Origin: JADJVL01 sp046331545 | Lineage (GTDB): Bacteria; Acidobacteriota; Holophagae; Holophagales; Holophagaceae | Direction of reading: 5' to 3' | Length of the DNA: 64,000 nucleotides | Assembly: GCA_046331545.1 (NCBI GenBank) | Contig: JAXLQR010000002.1 | Span: 2,914,001-2,978,000 of the forward strand | Shown: in pieces, positions 9,329-19,124 of the stretch | Position numbering within the stretch: the stretch's first letter is position 1 | Layout: the number at the start of each line of letters is the position of its first letter | The notes under the pieces: generated by a model | Databases searched by the model: none | The model's input: only the letters and a program-made list of their open reading frames with translations | Told to the model about the DNA's origin: nothing | Made by a program: the position numbers and the translations under genes

Positions 9329-9501
9329 GGGGGCTCCGGGGGTGCTCCAGGGTTCCGGGGGACGGCGCGGCCGTCAATCCGCTAGGCTGGATAGGCAGGC
9401 CAGCGATGGTGTCCGCTGCATAACCGCCCCCCGCGAGGGATGACCGGGCTGATGGCGCCTACGACATTCCCCATACGACAAGGTGGGGGGAGGACGTGGG
9501 C

Positions 9502-10728
9502 ATGGAAGCACTGAAGCGGCGGCTGGGCTGGACGGTGTGGGACCTGGCCATGGGCGCCGCGGTGGGCCTGCTCTGCGGCGGCGCGTCGGCGGGCTTCCTC
9601 TGGGCCCTGGAGAGGGTCATCGCGCTGCGGGTGGCCCATCCCTGGCTGCTGGCGTGCCTTCCCCTCCTCGGGCTGCTGAGCGCCTGGCTCTACCGCGCTT
9701 TCGGCCGGGAGTCCGAGGGCGGCAGCGGCATGGTGCTGGATGAGGTGCTGGAGTTCCGGGGCCGTGTGCGCACGCGCCTCGCACCCCTGGTGCTGATCGG
9801 GACGCTGCTCACGCACCTGGGGGGCGGCAGCGCGGGGCGCGAGGGCACGGCGGTGCAGATGGGCGCCAGCCTCGCCCGCACCCTCGGCAAGCTGCCCTGG
9901 CGCTGGCTGCGCCTCACGCGGTCGCGGCAGCGGCTGCTCATCATGGCGGGCGTGAGCGGCGGCTTCGGATCGCTGTTCGGCACGCCGGTGGCGGGCGCCG
10001 TGTTCGGGATGGAGGTCACCGCGCCGGGCCGCCTGCACGCCGAGGGGCTCCTGGTCTGCGCCGCCGCGAGCTTCGTGGGGGACCTCGTGGCGCGGGCCCT
10101 GGGCGCCCGCCACGCCGCGTGGTCCGTGCCGGGGCTGCCCTTCCAGGCCGCGCTCGTCGCGAAGGCGGCCCTCCTCGCCCTTCCGGTGGCGGTGGTGGCG
10201 GTGGCGTTCACCCGCCTCAGCCACGGCCTCGCGGCGTGGACATCCACCCACCTGCGCTGGTGGCAGCGCCCTCTGCTGGGCGGGCTGGTGGTGGGCGCGC
10301 TGTTCCTGGCCTTTCCGCAGGACGGCTACCTCAATCTGGGGCTCCCCTTCCTGGAGGGGATCTTCAAGGCCGGTACGGGAACGCTGCCCTGGGCTTTTGC
10401 TTTGAAGCTGCTGTTCACCGCGGTCACCGTGGGCTTCGGTTTCAAGGGCGGCGAGGTGACGCCCCTCTTCGTCATCGGCGCGTTGCTGGGCGCGGCCCTG
10501 GCGCCGGCCTTCGGCTGGCCCGCGGCCTACGGCGCGGCGCTGGGACTGGCGGGTCTCTTCGCGGCGGCCAGCAACACGCCGCTGGCGTCGCTGCTGCTGG
10601 GGATCGAGCTTTTCGGCGCCGGCTTCGCGGGGCCCCTGGCGGTGCTCTGCTTCCTGGCCTTCATCCTGGCGGGGCATCCGGGGATCTACGGGAGGCGGGG
10701 AAGAGGGGAACTGGACGCCCGATCCTGA
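9502..10728 (+). CDS. CLC-type chloride channel/transporter
   Basis: About 408 residues of mostly hydrophobic helices with CLC selectivity-filter signatures: GGSGMVLDE (site 1, usually GSGIP), GREGTAVQMGASLA (site 2, usually GREGP) and GGEVTPLFVIGALLG (site 3, usually GGFFAP). The third motif is non-standard, with Glu-Val-Thr-Pro in place of Phe-Phe-Ala-Pro, which places it near fluoride-type or divergent CLCs, though that is an inference. The ATG at 9502 is 7 bases after GGGGGGAGGA; the GTG at 9496 is too close to that RBS. No CBS domains follow. Confidence 0.85.
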   Translation: MEALKRRLGWTVWDLAMGAAVGLLCGGASAGFLWALERVIALRVAHPWLLACLPLLGLLSAWLYRAFGRESEGGSGMVLDEVLEFRGRVRTRLAPLVLIGTLLTHLGGGSAGREGTAVQMGASLARTLGKLPWRWLRLTRSRQRLLIMAGVSGGFGSLFGTPVAGAVFGMEVTAPGRLHAEGLLVCAAASFVGDLVARALGARHAAWSVPGLPFQAALVAKAALLALPVAVVAVAFTRLSHGLAAWTSTHLRWWQRPLLGGLVVGALFLAFPQDGYLNLGLPFLEGIFKAGTGTLPWAFALKLLFTAVTVGFGFKGGEVTPLFVIGALLGAALAPAFGWPAAYGAALGLAGLFAAASNTPLASLLLGIELFGAGFAGPLAVLCFLAFILAGHPGIYGRRGRGELDARS

Positions 10729-10794
10729 GTCCGCTCCAGCAGGCTGCGGTGCTGGCACCTCCCTTGCAAATGAGAGGGCATTCGCGGAGGCAAC

Positions 10795-11262
10795 ATGAAG
10801 AGTCCCGCCCTCTCGCTCCTGCTGCTCTTCCTCTTGGGCTGCGTCCCCATGCCCAGGATCGAATCCGCGCCGCGCGGGGCGGTCATGGACGCCGGCCACA
10901 TGCGGGAGACCCACAGCCGCGTGCTGGCGGTCCCGCGGTCGGCGGTCTTTCCGCGCGTCCTGGATCTCCTGCTGGACCAGGGCTACCAGGTCCGTTCAGC
11001 CAATGAGCCGCTGGGGTTCGTGGCCTTCCACCAGCAGTGGGTGGACAGGCGGCAGGCGACGAAGCCCATCCTCAGCCTCGAAGGCACCCTCCTCTTCCGG
11101 GAGGAGGGCACGAGCCGGACTCGGGTCCGCGTGGAGATGACGGGAAGGTGGGAGGTCATGAGCATCGGGGAGACGCCCAGCATGGTTTCGGAGGTCGTCC
11201 AGACGGTAGATCCACAGGAGTACCGGAAGGTGCTGGATTTCCTGGAGCAGGGGCTGAGATAG
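10795..11262 (+). CDS. putative lipoprotein
   Basis: 155 residues beginning MKSPALSLLLLFLLGC, a signal peptide with lipobox LLGC, so it is likely lipid-anchored after cleavage at Cys16. The mature part (VLAVPRSAVFPRVLDLLLDQ, GFVAFHQQWVD) resembles small envelope proteins that contain a repeated alpha/beta unit, but I do not recognise a named family. An RBS GGAGGC precedes the ATG. It is followed in the same direction by an outer-membrane barrel gene. Confidence 0.75.
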   Translation: MKSPALSLLLLFLLGCVPMPRIESAPRGAVMDAGHMRETHSRVLAVPRSAVFPRVLDLLLDQGYQVRSANEPLGFVAFHQQWVDRRQATKPILSLEGTLLFREEGTSRTRVRVEMTGRWEVMSIGETPSMVSEVVQTVDPQEYRKVLDFLEQGLR

Positions 11263-11380
11263 CGATCCACGCGGTCGAGGCCACACCCCGGGATTTCCGA
11301 ATCGGCACTGGCAGGCTCCTCGCTACAACATCCGTTGAAACGGGATTTCCCCCATCCAACCCGTTGCAAAAGGAGAAGTC

Positions 11381-11998
11381 ATGATTCGCCCTGCAACCGC
11401 CGCCGCCCTTCTGGGGCTCGCGGTCGCTGTTCCCCTGTCCGCCCAGGCCTCGCCGGTCGGCCTGGGGCTCTCGTACGTCGCGCCCTCCGGCGTGGCCGCC
11501 AACAACTTCAACGGGGGCGGCGCCCTGTCCCTCTTCGTCCACAAGCCCATGGGCCCGGCCATCGAGGGCCGCTTCCACGTGGACCTCGTCGGCCTGCCGG
11601 GCAAGGACTTCCGCAAGCCCGAGGGGGCCGCCGACGGCCAGTACAAGAGCGAGGCCAAGGGCGTGGGCATCGGCTACGACTGGCTCTTCCACTTCGACGG
11701 CCGCCGCAGCGCCCCCGGCGTCTACGCCCTCATCGGCGTCGGCGGCCTCCACTGGACCGAGGAGTTCACCGCCAAGAGCGACCCCAACTCCCGCACCCCC
11801 TACAGCGTCGTCGACAGCCAGGACTTCACCTCCTTCGCCCTCACCGTCGGCCTCGGCGTGCGGCTTTCCCGCAACATCGGCCTGGAAGTCCGCCACACCG
11901 AAGCGCGGACCGACAAGATCCACTGGTTCAGCGAGAGCGAACGGTTCGTGGACGCGGGGCTGAGCAATACGAGTCTGGGGATCACGTTCAGGTTCTAG
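11381..11998 (+). CDS. small outer-membrane beta-barrel protein
   Basis: 205 residues. The signal peptide ends near LSAQAS; the mature protein has alternating strands (GVGIGYDWLFHFDG, GVYALIGVGGLHW, FALTVGLGVRLSRNIGLEV) and ends SLGITFRF, the terminal Phe typical of proteins inserted by the BAM complex. The size fits the OmpA-like/opacity 8-strand barrel class. An AAGGAG RBS lies just before the ATG. Confidence 0.75.
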   Translation: MIRPATAAALLGLAVAVPLSAQASPVGLGLSYVAPSGVAANNFNGGGALSLFVHKPMGPAIEGRFHVDLVGLPGKDFRKPEGAADGQYKSEAKGVGIGYDWLFHFDGRRSAPGVYALIGVGGLHWTEEFTAKSDPNSRTPYSVVDSQDFTSFALTVGLGVRLSRNIGLEVRHTEARTDKIHWFSESERFVDAGLSNTSLGITFRF

Positions 11999-12140
11999 GG
12001 ATCGCAGTTGCGTCGGGCGCCAGGGAGGGTAGAAATGGATCCCCTGGCGCCCGAACATGTTCTTTCACGTGCTCCGCAATCCAATTGGGACACCAGCTTG
12101 ATCAGAACGATGTCATCCAAATCTTGAAGGTTTCTCGCCC

Positions 12141-12467
12141 ATGGGACAGTACCAGTCGCCTGAAGATCAAGCTGTCATGCTTCTGCTCTTCGGAGTATTC
12201 GGGTTGTTCTATGGGCTTTGGATGATTCTCCGAGCCGACAAGATCATGCTCGAGCATCGGAACGATCTCGACCGACTCGAGTCTGCGGGCCTGGATCCTT
12301 CGAAACATCCCAGGCGGTATTCAAGGATGTTGAGCTTTCGACATCTTCTCAACCGTCCGAACCCGGTTCGAAAGATCCGAATTCAAGGTCTTGTCATCCT
12401 TCTGGTGGCTCTGGCCTTCGTGCTGAACGTTGATTGGAAGGCTATTGTCCAGCTGTTTACGCGATGA
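12141..12467 (+). CDS. small two-helix membrane protein, unknown
   Basis: 108 residues with two hydrophobic segments, MLLLFGVFGLFYGLWMILRA (~residues 13-32) and GLVILLVALAFVLNV (~84-98), separated by a charged loop. No family recognised. The gene and its flanks (about 12000-12480) are visibly lower in GC and use codons such as TTC/GAT/CTT and AGA more evenly than neighbours, suggesting recent acquisition. The ATG at 12141 has only a weak RBS. Confidence 0.55.
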   Translation: MGQYQSPEDQAVMLLLFGVFGLFYGLWMILRADKIMLEHRNDLDRLESAGLDPSKHPRRYSRMLSFRHLLNRPNPVRKIRIQGLVILLVALAFVLNVDWKAIVQLFTR

Positions 12468-12509
12468 GTTCAGGCACGTCTTGACTCGGCCTGACACAGC
12501 GACGCCCCT

Positions 12510-13196
12510 TCACTCCGCCCGCGTGAACGCGTCGTGGATCTCGTCTCCGGGCAAAGCCTCCCTCAGCCAGAAGTCCAGCTCGGGGATGGAGTCGAGCAGG
12601 ATCTCCGCGCCACCGGCTTCGAGCTCTTCCTTCGACCCGTAGCCCCACGTCACGCCCACGGCCCGCAGGCCGTGGTCCTTCGCGGCGCGCATGTCGTCGC
12701 CGCGGTCGCCGACGAAGACGTCGCCGGCGGCGACCGTGCCCTGGGCGACGAGGCGGGCGAGGACCTCGGTCTTGGGCTGCCACTTGCCCTTCAGCTCGGC
12801 GCCGAAGATCTCGTCGAAGATGAGGTTGAGGTCGAACTGGTAGGCGATGCGCCTCGCGAAGAGGCCGGGCTTGCTGCTGACGATGTAGATGCGATGGCCC
12901 TGGCGCTTGAGGCGCTGGAGCATGAGGTGCGCGCCCTCGTAGACCTCGTGCTCGAAGACGCCGTCCTCGCGGTAGGCGTCGAGATAGCGGTCGAGGGCCT
13001 CCTCCAGGCGCGCCGGGTCCTCGAGGCCCGGGATGCGGCCCAGGGACTCGCGCATGCCATAGCCGATCCAGTCGCGGATCTCGGCCTCCGTCGGCATCGG
13101 GAGGTCCATCTGCCGGCAGACCTTCGCGACGCAGTTGCGCACGCCGAGGAGCGGATCCACCAGCGTGCCGTCCAGGTCGAAGCAGATCGTGCCCAT
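12510..13196 (-). CDS. HAD-family phosphatase (phosphoglycolate phosphatase-like)
   Basis: 228 residues with HAD motif I FDLDGTLVD (residues 5-13), motif II IVSSKPG, the motif III lysine in LKGKWQPKTEV, and motif IV VGDRGDDMRAAKD. The helical cap between motifs I and II is the Gph/PGMB type. It hydrolyses a small phosphorylated metabolite; the substrate cannot be fixed from sequence. It starts 13 bases after the stop of ppa and is likely the last gene of that operon. Confidence 0.85.
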   Translation of the reverse strand: MGTICFDLDGTLVDPLLGVRNCVAKVCRQMDLPMPTEAEIRDWIGYGMRESLGRIPGLEDPARLEEALDRYLDAYREDGVFEHEVYEGAHLMLQRLKRQGHRIYIVSSKPGLFARRIAYQFDLNLIFDEIFGAELKGKWQPKTEVLARLVAQGTVAAGDVFVGDRGDDMRAAKDHGLRAVGVTWGYGSKEELEAGGAEILLDSIPELDFWLREALPGDEIHDAFTRAE

Positions 13197-13209
13197 GCCG
13201 CGGCGGGCC

Positions 13210-13725
13210 TCAGCCGCGGTGGGCCGCGATGCACTGGCGGACGAAGGCCAGGGCCTCCTCCCGGCCGGCCCAGCCGTCGCTGTGGACGTCCTTCTCCTCC
13301 AGGTCCTTGTAGGTCACGAAGAAGTGCTCCACCTCGCGCATGAAGTGGGGCGGCAGGTCCTCCAGCGATTCCACGTGGTCGTAGGTGGGATCGTTGTGGG
13401 CCACGCAGAGCACCTTGTCGTCCTGGCCCTTGTCATCGTGCATCCGCAGCAGGCCGATGGGCCGCGCGTGGATCACCACGCCGGGATAGGTCGTCCCATT
13501 GATCAGCACCAGCACGTCGCAGGGGTCGCCGTCCGGCGCCAGGGTGTTGGGGATGAACCCGTACTCCGCCGGGTAGTGGAAGGGCGAGTAGAGGACCCGG
13601 TCCACGTGCACCAGGCCCGACTCGTGGTCGATCTCGTACTTGATGCGGGAGCCCGTGGGGATCTCCACCACGGCGTTCACGATCTCCGGGGCCTGGGAGC
13701 CCGGGCCGAGCTTGTGTAGGGCCAT
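13210..13725 (-). CDS. ppa: inorganic pyrophosphatase (family I)
   Basis: 171 residues from the ATG at 13725, with GAGGTG as RBS. Hydrolyses pyrophosphate to phosphate. Conserved family I elements: VVEIPTGSRIKYEID near the start, YPAEYGFIPNT, and the metal-binding signature DGDPCDVLVL. Length is normal for the bacterial enzyme. It lies 75 bases downstream of the HEAT-repeat gene and 13 bases upstream of the HAD phosphatase, so it may be read as part of the same minus-strand unit. Confidence 0.95.
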   Translation of the reverse strand: MALHKLGPGSQAPEIVNAVVEIPTGSRIKYEIDHESGLVHVDRVLYSPFHYPAEYGFIPNTLAPDGDPCDVLVLINGTTYPGVVIHARPIGLLRMHDDKGQDDKVLCVAHNDPTYDHVESLEDLPPHFMREVEHFFVTYKDLEEKDVHSDGWAGREEALAFVRQCIAAHRG

Positions 13726-13799
13726 GCGCACCTCAAAGAGCAGCCGTCCATTGTCCCACGGAACCGCGCCCCGGGCCCGCCCGATTCCTGGACCGCCGC

Positions 13800-16208
13800 C
13801 TAGGTCGTGGGCCTGAAGCCGGCCAGCACCTGCTCGAAGGCCGCGCGCTCGCGGCCCTTCGGCTCCGCCTCCACGGCCTTCATCAGGGCCCAGCGCGCCT
13901 CGGGGCTGCCGATGCCCTTCAGGGCCTTGGCCGCGGCCAGGCGGATCTCGAAGGGCTCCGCCCCGCCGAAGAGGCCCTTCCGGCGCTTGAAGAGCTCCGC
14001 CAGCGGCGCCACGGCGGTGGCGGCGCCGAGCAGGGGCAGCGTGTCGAAGGCGCGCAGGCGCAGCTTCTCCGGGGCGCGGGCGTCCAGGGCCAGGGCGAGC
14101 ACCGCCGCTGCCGACTCGGCCGCCTTCGCCTGTCCCAGCCCGAACAGGATCTCCATCTGGGTCTCGGGATCCGTGTCCGGGAGGAGGGCGCCGAGCGCCG
14201 GGGCGCAGGCGGGACCCAGGAGCTTCCACAGGGCCCGCACCGCCGCCCGGCGGACCCGCCCGTCGGCATGGCGCAGGTGGGGCAGGACGGCCTCGGCGCA
14301 GGCCGCGTCCCCGACGTCCGCGAGGAGGTTCAGGGCGTTCCGGACGAGGTACCAGGCCGAGGACCGCAGGGCCTCCCGCAGGGGCGGGATCGCCTGGGCC
14401 CCGGTGCCGCGGAGGAGCTCGAGGAGCCGACCCCGCCAGTGGCGGTCGCCCTCCTGGCCGAGGGCCACCACCAGGTACCGGATGGCCCCCTCCCCGAGCC
14501 ACTGGAAGTAGGGCAGCGACTCGGAGGCCACCCGCTCCCGGTCCGGGAGGAAGAGTCGCGGGTAGGCCTTCGCGAGCAGGTCGGGCGCCGCGAGGCGTTC
14601 CCGGGCCTGCTCCAGGGCCCAGGTCCGCCAGGGCTGGTCGCCCCCCTGCAGGGCCGAGAGGGCCTCGAGGGAGCCGAGGAACTCCCGGGTCTCGCCCAGG
14701 TCCCCGCGCTCCACCCAGAGGGGGAGCAGGAGGCGCAGGGTCTCGGAGGTGTGGAGGTGCACGGGTTCCGTCGGCTCCCAGGCGAAGTGGGCCTTCAGCT
14801 TCTCGGCAAGGTCCCGCTCCGCCCCGGGCGGCAGGCCCGGCTCGCGGGCCCAGGGCGCGACGCCCCGCAGCGTCTGCGCGGCCACGAGGCGCACCGCCGC
14901 GTCCTCGGCGGTGAGCGCGTCGGTCACCAGGCCCAGCACGCGCAGGAAGGCGTCGTCCCGCCCCGTGTCCAGCAGCTCGCGGAGGAAGGCCAGGCGCTGC
15001 TCGAGGGAGATGGCCCAGAGCTGGCCCTCCTCCAGGACCTGCACCACCCGCGCCTCGAGGGACATGCCCTCCCACCGCACGTGGCGCAGCAGGCCCTCGG
15101 CCAGGTCCCCGTCGAAGCCGTGCTCCCGCATGTGGATCGCCAGCGCGCGGCCCATGGCGTCCCGCTCCGGGAGGGGACGGAGGATGGTCTGGAGCACGCC
15201 CTGGAGATGCGCCCAGGGCACCTGCCGCTTCAGGAGGCCCACCGTGGCGAGGCCGAGGATCTCCCCCGCGAGCTCCTTGATGCCCAGGGCCAGGCCCTGG
15301 GGCTTGGCCGGCAGCGTGGGCAGCCCCGCCAGCATGCCGAGCTGGGCCTCCGGGGCGAGGGATTCCAGGGCCGAGCGCAGGACGGCCATCTGGGCCGCCG
15401 TGGGCATGCCCTCCCCCAGCCCGATGTTGTAGCCCATGGGCCCGAGGTCCCCGAGGTAGGCCGGGATGATCTGCAGCACCGAACCCGGGCCCGCCGGACC
15501 CGCGCCCGCGCCGGGCTCGGAGCCGGGCTGCGGGCCGGGCCCCGGTCCGGGATCAGGCCTCCCGTCGCCGTCCCCTTCCAGGGCCGGCCGGGGGATGCGG
15601 AAGAAGCCCGAGGCGTCCCCGTTCCGCGGTTCGCCGAAGGTGCTGCGCAGGGCCTCCTTCACCACCACCACGAGGTTGGGGGGCGCGCCCGGGGGGACGT
15701 CCGGCGGAGCGGAAGGCGCCGCCTCCCGCCGTTCCTCGAGGGGCGGCGCGGACTCCCGGGGGGCCGGCCCGGCGGCCTCGCCCTCGTGGACCTCGAGGTA
15801 CCGCGCCTGGGTGGGACGCACGTGGGCCACGCCCTGGGCCTCCAGGAAGGCGGCGGCGCCGCCGGCCTCCTCGAGGCGCTCCCCCTTGAGCCGCAGGAGC
15901 TGGAGCAGGGCGCGCAGCTCCTCCGCGCGGAGCCCCTTCATGAACACGAAGCCGGGCAGGGCGCGCTCCCGCAGCATGCGGTGCAGGGCAGCCGTGTGCA
16001 CCGTCCCCCCTTCGAAGGGGACGCCGTCCACCAGGAGCCGGGTCTCCGCGGCGGCGATCTGCAGGGTGCCGCTGTCCTCCAGCCAGGCGGTGAAGGCGCG
16101 GTGCAGGTGCTCCAGGTCGTCCACGGCCCGGGGATGGCTGTCGCCGTACATCTGCTGCGACTTCAGCGCCTTCTGCAGGACGGCGGCGAGGTCGGCGAGG
16201 GAGGCCAT
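13800..16208 (-). CDS. HEAT-repeat protein (paralogue of preceding gene)
   Basis: 802 residues. The N-terminal ~130 residues (VLQKALKSQQMYGDSHPRAV, then LVDGVPFEG and ALLQLLRLKGERL) form a helical domain; a Pro/Gly-rich linker (~160-240) follows; the C-terminal third is HEAT repeats, for example REALRSSAWYLVRNALNLLA and HADGRVRRAAVRALWKLLG. No signal peptide. The same architecture and several near-identical motifs occur in the 970-residue protein encoded just upstream, whose stop is 3 bases before this ATG. Likely a cytoplasmic scaffold; function unknown. Confidence 0.7.
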   Translation of the reverse strand: MASLADLAAVLQKALKSQQMYGDSHPRAVDDLEHLHRAFTAWLEDSGTLQIAAAETRLLVDGVPFEGGTVHTAALHRMLRERALPGFVFMKGLRAEELRALLQLLRLKGERLEEAGGAAAFLEAQGVAHVRPTQARYLEVHEGEAAGPAPRESAPPLEERREAAPSAPPDVPPGAPPNLVVVVKEALRSTFGEPRNGDASGFFRIPRPALEGDGDGRPDPGPGPGPQPGSEPGAGAGPAGPGSVLQIIPAYLGDLGPMGYNIGLGEGMPTAAQMAVLRSALESLAPEAQLGMLAGLPTLPAKPQGLALGIKELAGEILGLATVGLLKRQVPWAHLQGVLQTILRPLPERDAMGRALAIHMREHGFDGDLAEGLLRHVRWEGMSLEARVVQVLEEGQLWAISLEQRLAFLRELLDTGRDDAFLRVLGLVTDALTAEDAAVRLVAAQTLRGVAPWAREPGLPPGAERDLAEKLKAHFAWEPTEPVHLHTSETLRLLLPLWVERGDLGETREFLGSLEALSALQGGDQPWRTWALEQARERLAAPDLLAKAYPRLFLPDRERVASESLPYFQWLGEGAIRYLVVALGQEGDRHWRGRLLELLRGTGAQAIPPLREALRSSAWYLVRNALNLLADVGDAACAEAVLPHLRHADGRVRRAAVRALWKLLGPACAPALGALLPDTDPETQMEILFGLGQAKAAESAAAVLALALDARAPEKLRLRAFDTLPLLGAATAVAPLAELFKRRKGLFGGAEPFEIRLAAAKALKGIGSPEARWALMKAVEAEPKGRERAAFEQVLAGFRPTT

Positions 16209-16211
16209 GGC

Positions 16212-19124
16212 TCAGGGCCCCGCCACCAGGAACTGCCGCAGCACGGCCCGCACCTCCTCGGCGGACTCGATCTCGAGCACCAGGGCCATGGCCTCCTTGG
16301 CCTCGCGGGTGCCGATGGCGGCGAGGGCCTTGGCGGCGGCGAGGCGCAGGGCCACCGGCTCGAGGCGCGTGAGGAGGCCCTTCTTCTTGAACACCGACTG
16401 GAGGGCCGGGATGGCGTCCGGATGCCGCAGCGCGGCGAAGGCCTCGACGATGCGCAGCCGCAGCCGCTCGGTCTCCCCGCCCTTCAGCGAGCGGTGCAGG
16501 GCCAGCAGGTCCGGCAGCACGCGATCCTGGCCCAGCTCCCCGAGGGCGGCCACGATCTCGAGCTGCAGCGCCGGATCCGCCGTCGGAAGGGCTTCCCCGA
16601 GGGCCCGGGCCGCCCGGGCCGGGTCCAGGGCCCGGAGCGCGCCCACGGCGGAGAGCCGGACGTGGGCGTCCTCGTGGCCCAGGCAGCGCGCCACGTCCTC
16701 GAAGGCGGAGGCGTCCTGGACTTCGCCGATGATCTCCACCGCGTTCCGGACCAGGTACCACTTGGAGGACTGGAGGGCCTCCCGCAAGGGCAGGGAGGCC
16801 TTGCGGCCGACGGCCCGCACGGCGGCCAGGAGCTGCATGCGGCGGTCGCGGTCCTCCTCGAGCTCCAGGCAGACCACCAGGTAGCGGGCGGCGGGCTGGC
16901 CGAGGAGGGCCAGGAGGCCGTGGAGCTGGGGCACGGACTCCCCGGCGGCGGGATCGTGGAGCACGGGCACCAGGGCCGCCATGTTGATCGGGCCCGCCAG
17001 GCGGATCACGAGGTCCTGGAAGGCGTTGACCTTCCAGTCCAGGTCCGGGTCCCCGAGATGGGAGGCGCCCATGTCCAGGAGGCCCTGGATCTCCCGGTAG
17101 GCCCCGCTGAAATCGCCGCTCCGCAGCTTGACCCCCAGCAGCGTCTCCATGGCCTGGCAGCTCCAGAGCAGCGCCTCCTGCGCGGTCTCCTCCCGGAGGT
17201 GGCGCTGGGCGAGCTGGTTGATCCGGAGGAACGGGGCCTGCGGGATGCCGGGGTCCTCGGCGCACTCGGCGAGGTCGGCGATCACCCGGGCGGCCTGGGC
17301 GCGCCGGCCCGCCTCCTTGTCCTGCAGGGCCCGGTCGAGGGCGTCCAGGATACGTCCGAGGCCCTCCTCGTCGCCCTTGCGGAGGGTCTGCCGGGCCAGC
17401 GAGATGACCTGCGTGGGGTCCAGGTCGAGCAGGTCCCGGGCCTCGTCCAGGGCGCTGCGCAGCTTGGTGTCGGTGCCCTGGGACTCCCAGAGGATGGCCT
17501 CCTGCAGCTCCTCCAGCTCCTGGATGCCCCAGCCCTCGAACTGCAGACGCCCCTTCAGCGCCTCCATGCTGAGCTCCCGGTCCCGCACGCAGAACTGGAG
17601 GGTGGCGACGAGGAAGGCGAGCTGGGGCAGCTTCAGGCCCTCGCGCGCCAGGGCCTCCGCGGAGGTCTGGGCCAGCATCTCCGGGGCGAGGTAGTCGAAG
17701 GCCCGGCGGAGGCCCTGCTCACCCATGGGGAAGGAGGGCAGGCCCACGAGCAGGGAGCCCTGGCCGCCGGGCGGCAGGCGGAAGAGGGCCTGACGGAGGG
17801 CGTCCCGGAGGGTCACCGGATCCACCTGGGAGAGGCCGAAATGCTCCGCGGCCCCGGCCAGGGGCGAGAGGTCCGCGAAGGCGAGGCCCGCCTTCCGCAG
17901 GCCTTCCACATGTTCCGTGGCGAAGGGGAAGTTGAAGCCGGAGGGAGGGGAGGGCCGCGCGGCTTTCTGGATGCCGTCCAGCAGCTCGTGGAGGCGGTCC
18001 GCCAGGCTGGGGCCGCTGGGCTCGGGACTGGGCGGGGGGGGTGCGGGGGGCGCTGCCGGGGCGGGCCTGGGCGCCGGGGGAGGCTCAGGCGAGGACTCCA
18101 TCTGCGCTGGGGCCGCCGCGGCCAGGGGTCCCGGGACGGGAGGCGCGGGCGGGTCGGCGGGGGCCGGCGCCGGGGGCGCGGGATCCGGAAGGGGCGGCTG
18201 CGCCAGGAGGATCGGCTCGGGGACGGGCTCGGGCTCCAGGGCGGAAGGCGGCAGGACGGGGACCTCGTCCTCCAGGGGGACCGGCGCGGCCAGGGGGTAG
18301 GTGATGGGGATGTCCGGCTCCACGGCGGGCCGCGGGGGAGGCGCGAGCGAAGGCAGGGGCGCCGGGGGTGCTGGCGCCTCGGCGGCGGGCGGTGGGAGGT
18401 ACACCGTCTCGTCCGGCACCGGCGCGGCGATGCGCACCTTGATGGGCTGGCGGGGCCCCTCGGCGGGAGCGGGGTCCGGCCCCGCCGGTTCCGGGGCGGG
18501 CGCGGGAGCCGGGGCGGGCGCGGGAGCCGGCGGGGTCGCGGGCGCCGGCGCAGGGGCCTTCGGCTGGCCCAGCAGCCGGGCCAGGTCCCCCAGGGGCTGC
18601 GTGGCCTTGGGTTTCGGCGGCGGCGCCTCGGCCAGGCCCAGGACCTCGGAGGCGGGCTGCAGCTCGTCGAGCCCCGGCAGCGGTCCCGTGGGCAGCTTCA
18701 CCGTCGGCGCGTCCGGAGTCCCTTCCACCAGGTCGATGCGGCCCAGCTCCGCCTGGAAGGTGCCTGCCCCGCCCAGCTCCTTCAGGCGCTGGGGCCGGAG
18801 CTGGAGGATGAAGAAGAGGAGCTTCAGCTCGTCGGTCTGGAGCCCGGGGCGGAAGGCGAGGCGCAGGATGCCCCGCTCGGTCAGGGACTGGGCCAGGGCC
18901 TTCACCGACGGCAGCGGCCCCTCCAGGGGCTGGCCGTTGAGGAGGAGGCGGTAGCGGCCGAGGCTGGCGTCGATCTCGAGGCGGTCGCTGAACTGGAGCT
19001 GCTCGTCCAGGATCTGCTTGACCCCCTTGAGCACCACCTGCGCCTTGGGATCCTCCGGGCCGTAGACCTGGAGGAACTTCAGGGCGCGGTGCAGGACCTC
19101 CGCGATGGAGTGCTGGGTGCTCAC
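16212..19124 (-). CDS. large HEAT-repeat protein with Pro/Ala-rich linker
   Basis: 970 residues from a GTG at 19124 that overlaps the TGA of the HD-domain gene (GTGA), so translation is probably coupled. The N-terminal domain (VLHRALKFLQVYGPEDPKAQ, LLNGQPLEG) matches that of the 802-residue paralogue. Residues ~190-380 are a low-complexity Pro/Ala linker. The C-terminal HEAT block includes REALQSSKWYLVRNAVEIIG, nearly the paralogue's motif. Large open frames on the opposite strand are shadows. It likely works with its paralogue; no catalytic motif seen. Confidence 0.7.
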   Translation of the reverse strand: MSTQHSIAEVLHRALKFLQVYGPEDPKAQVVLKGVKQILDEQLQFSDRLEIDASLGRYRLLLNGQPLEGPLPSVKALAQSLTERGILRLAFRPGLQTDELKLLFFILQLRPQRLKELGGAGTFQAELGRIDLVEGTPDAPTVKLPTGPLPGLDELQPASEVLGLAEAPPPKPKATQPLGDLARLLGQPKAPAPAPATPPAPAPAPAPAPAPEPAGPDPAPAEGPRQPIKVRIAAPVPDETVYLPPPAAEAPAPPAPLPSLAPPPRPAVEPDIPITYPLAAPVPLEDEVPVLPPSALEPEPVPEPILLAQPPLPDPAPPAPAPADPPAPPVPGPLAAAAPAQMESSPEPPPAPRPAPAAPPAPPPPSPEPSGPSLADRLHELLDGIQKAARPSPPSGFNFPFATEHVEGLRKAGLAFADLSPLAGAAEHFGLSQVDPVTLRDALRQALFRLPPGGQGSLLVGLPSFPMGEQGLRRAFDYLAPEMLAQTSAEALAREGLKLPQLAFLVATLQFCVRDRELSMEALKGRLQFEGWGIQELEELQEAILWESQGTDTKLRSALDEARDLLDLDPTQVISLARQTLRKGDEEGLGRILDALDRALQDKEAGRRAQAARVIADLAECAEDPGIPQAPFLRINQLAQRHLREETAQEALLWSCQAMETLLGVKLRSGDFSGAYREIQGLLDMGASHLGDPDLDWKVNAFQDLVIRLAGPINMAALVPVLHDPAAGESVPQLHGLLALLGQPAARYLVVCLELEEDRDRRMQLLAAVRAVGRKASLPLREALQSSKWYLVRNAVEIIGEVQDASAFEDVARCLGHEDAHVRLSAVGALRALDPARAARALGEALPTADPALQLEIVAALGELGQDRVLPDLLALHRSLKGGETERLRLRIVEAFAALRHPDAIPALQSVFKKKGLLTRLEPVALRLAAAKALAAIGTREAKEAMALVLEIESAEEVRAVLRQFLVAGP

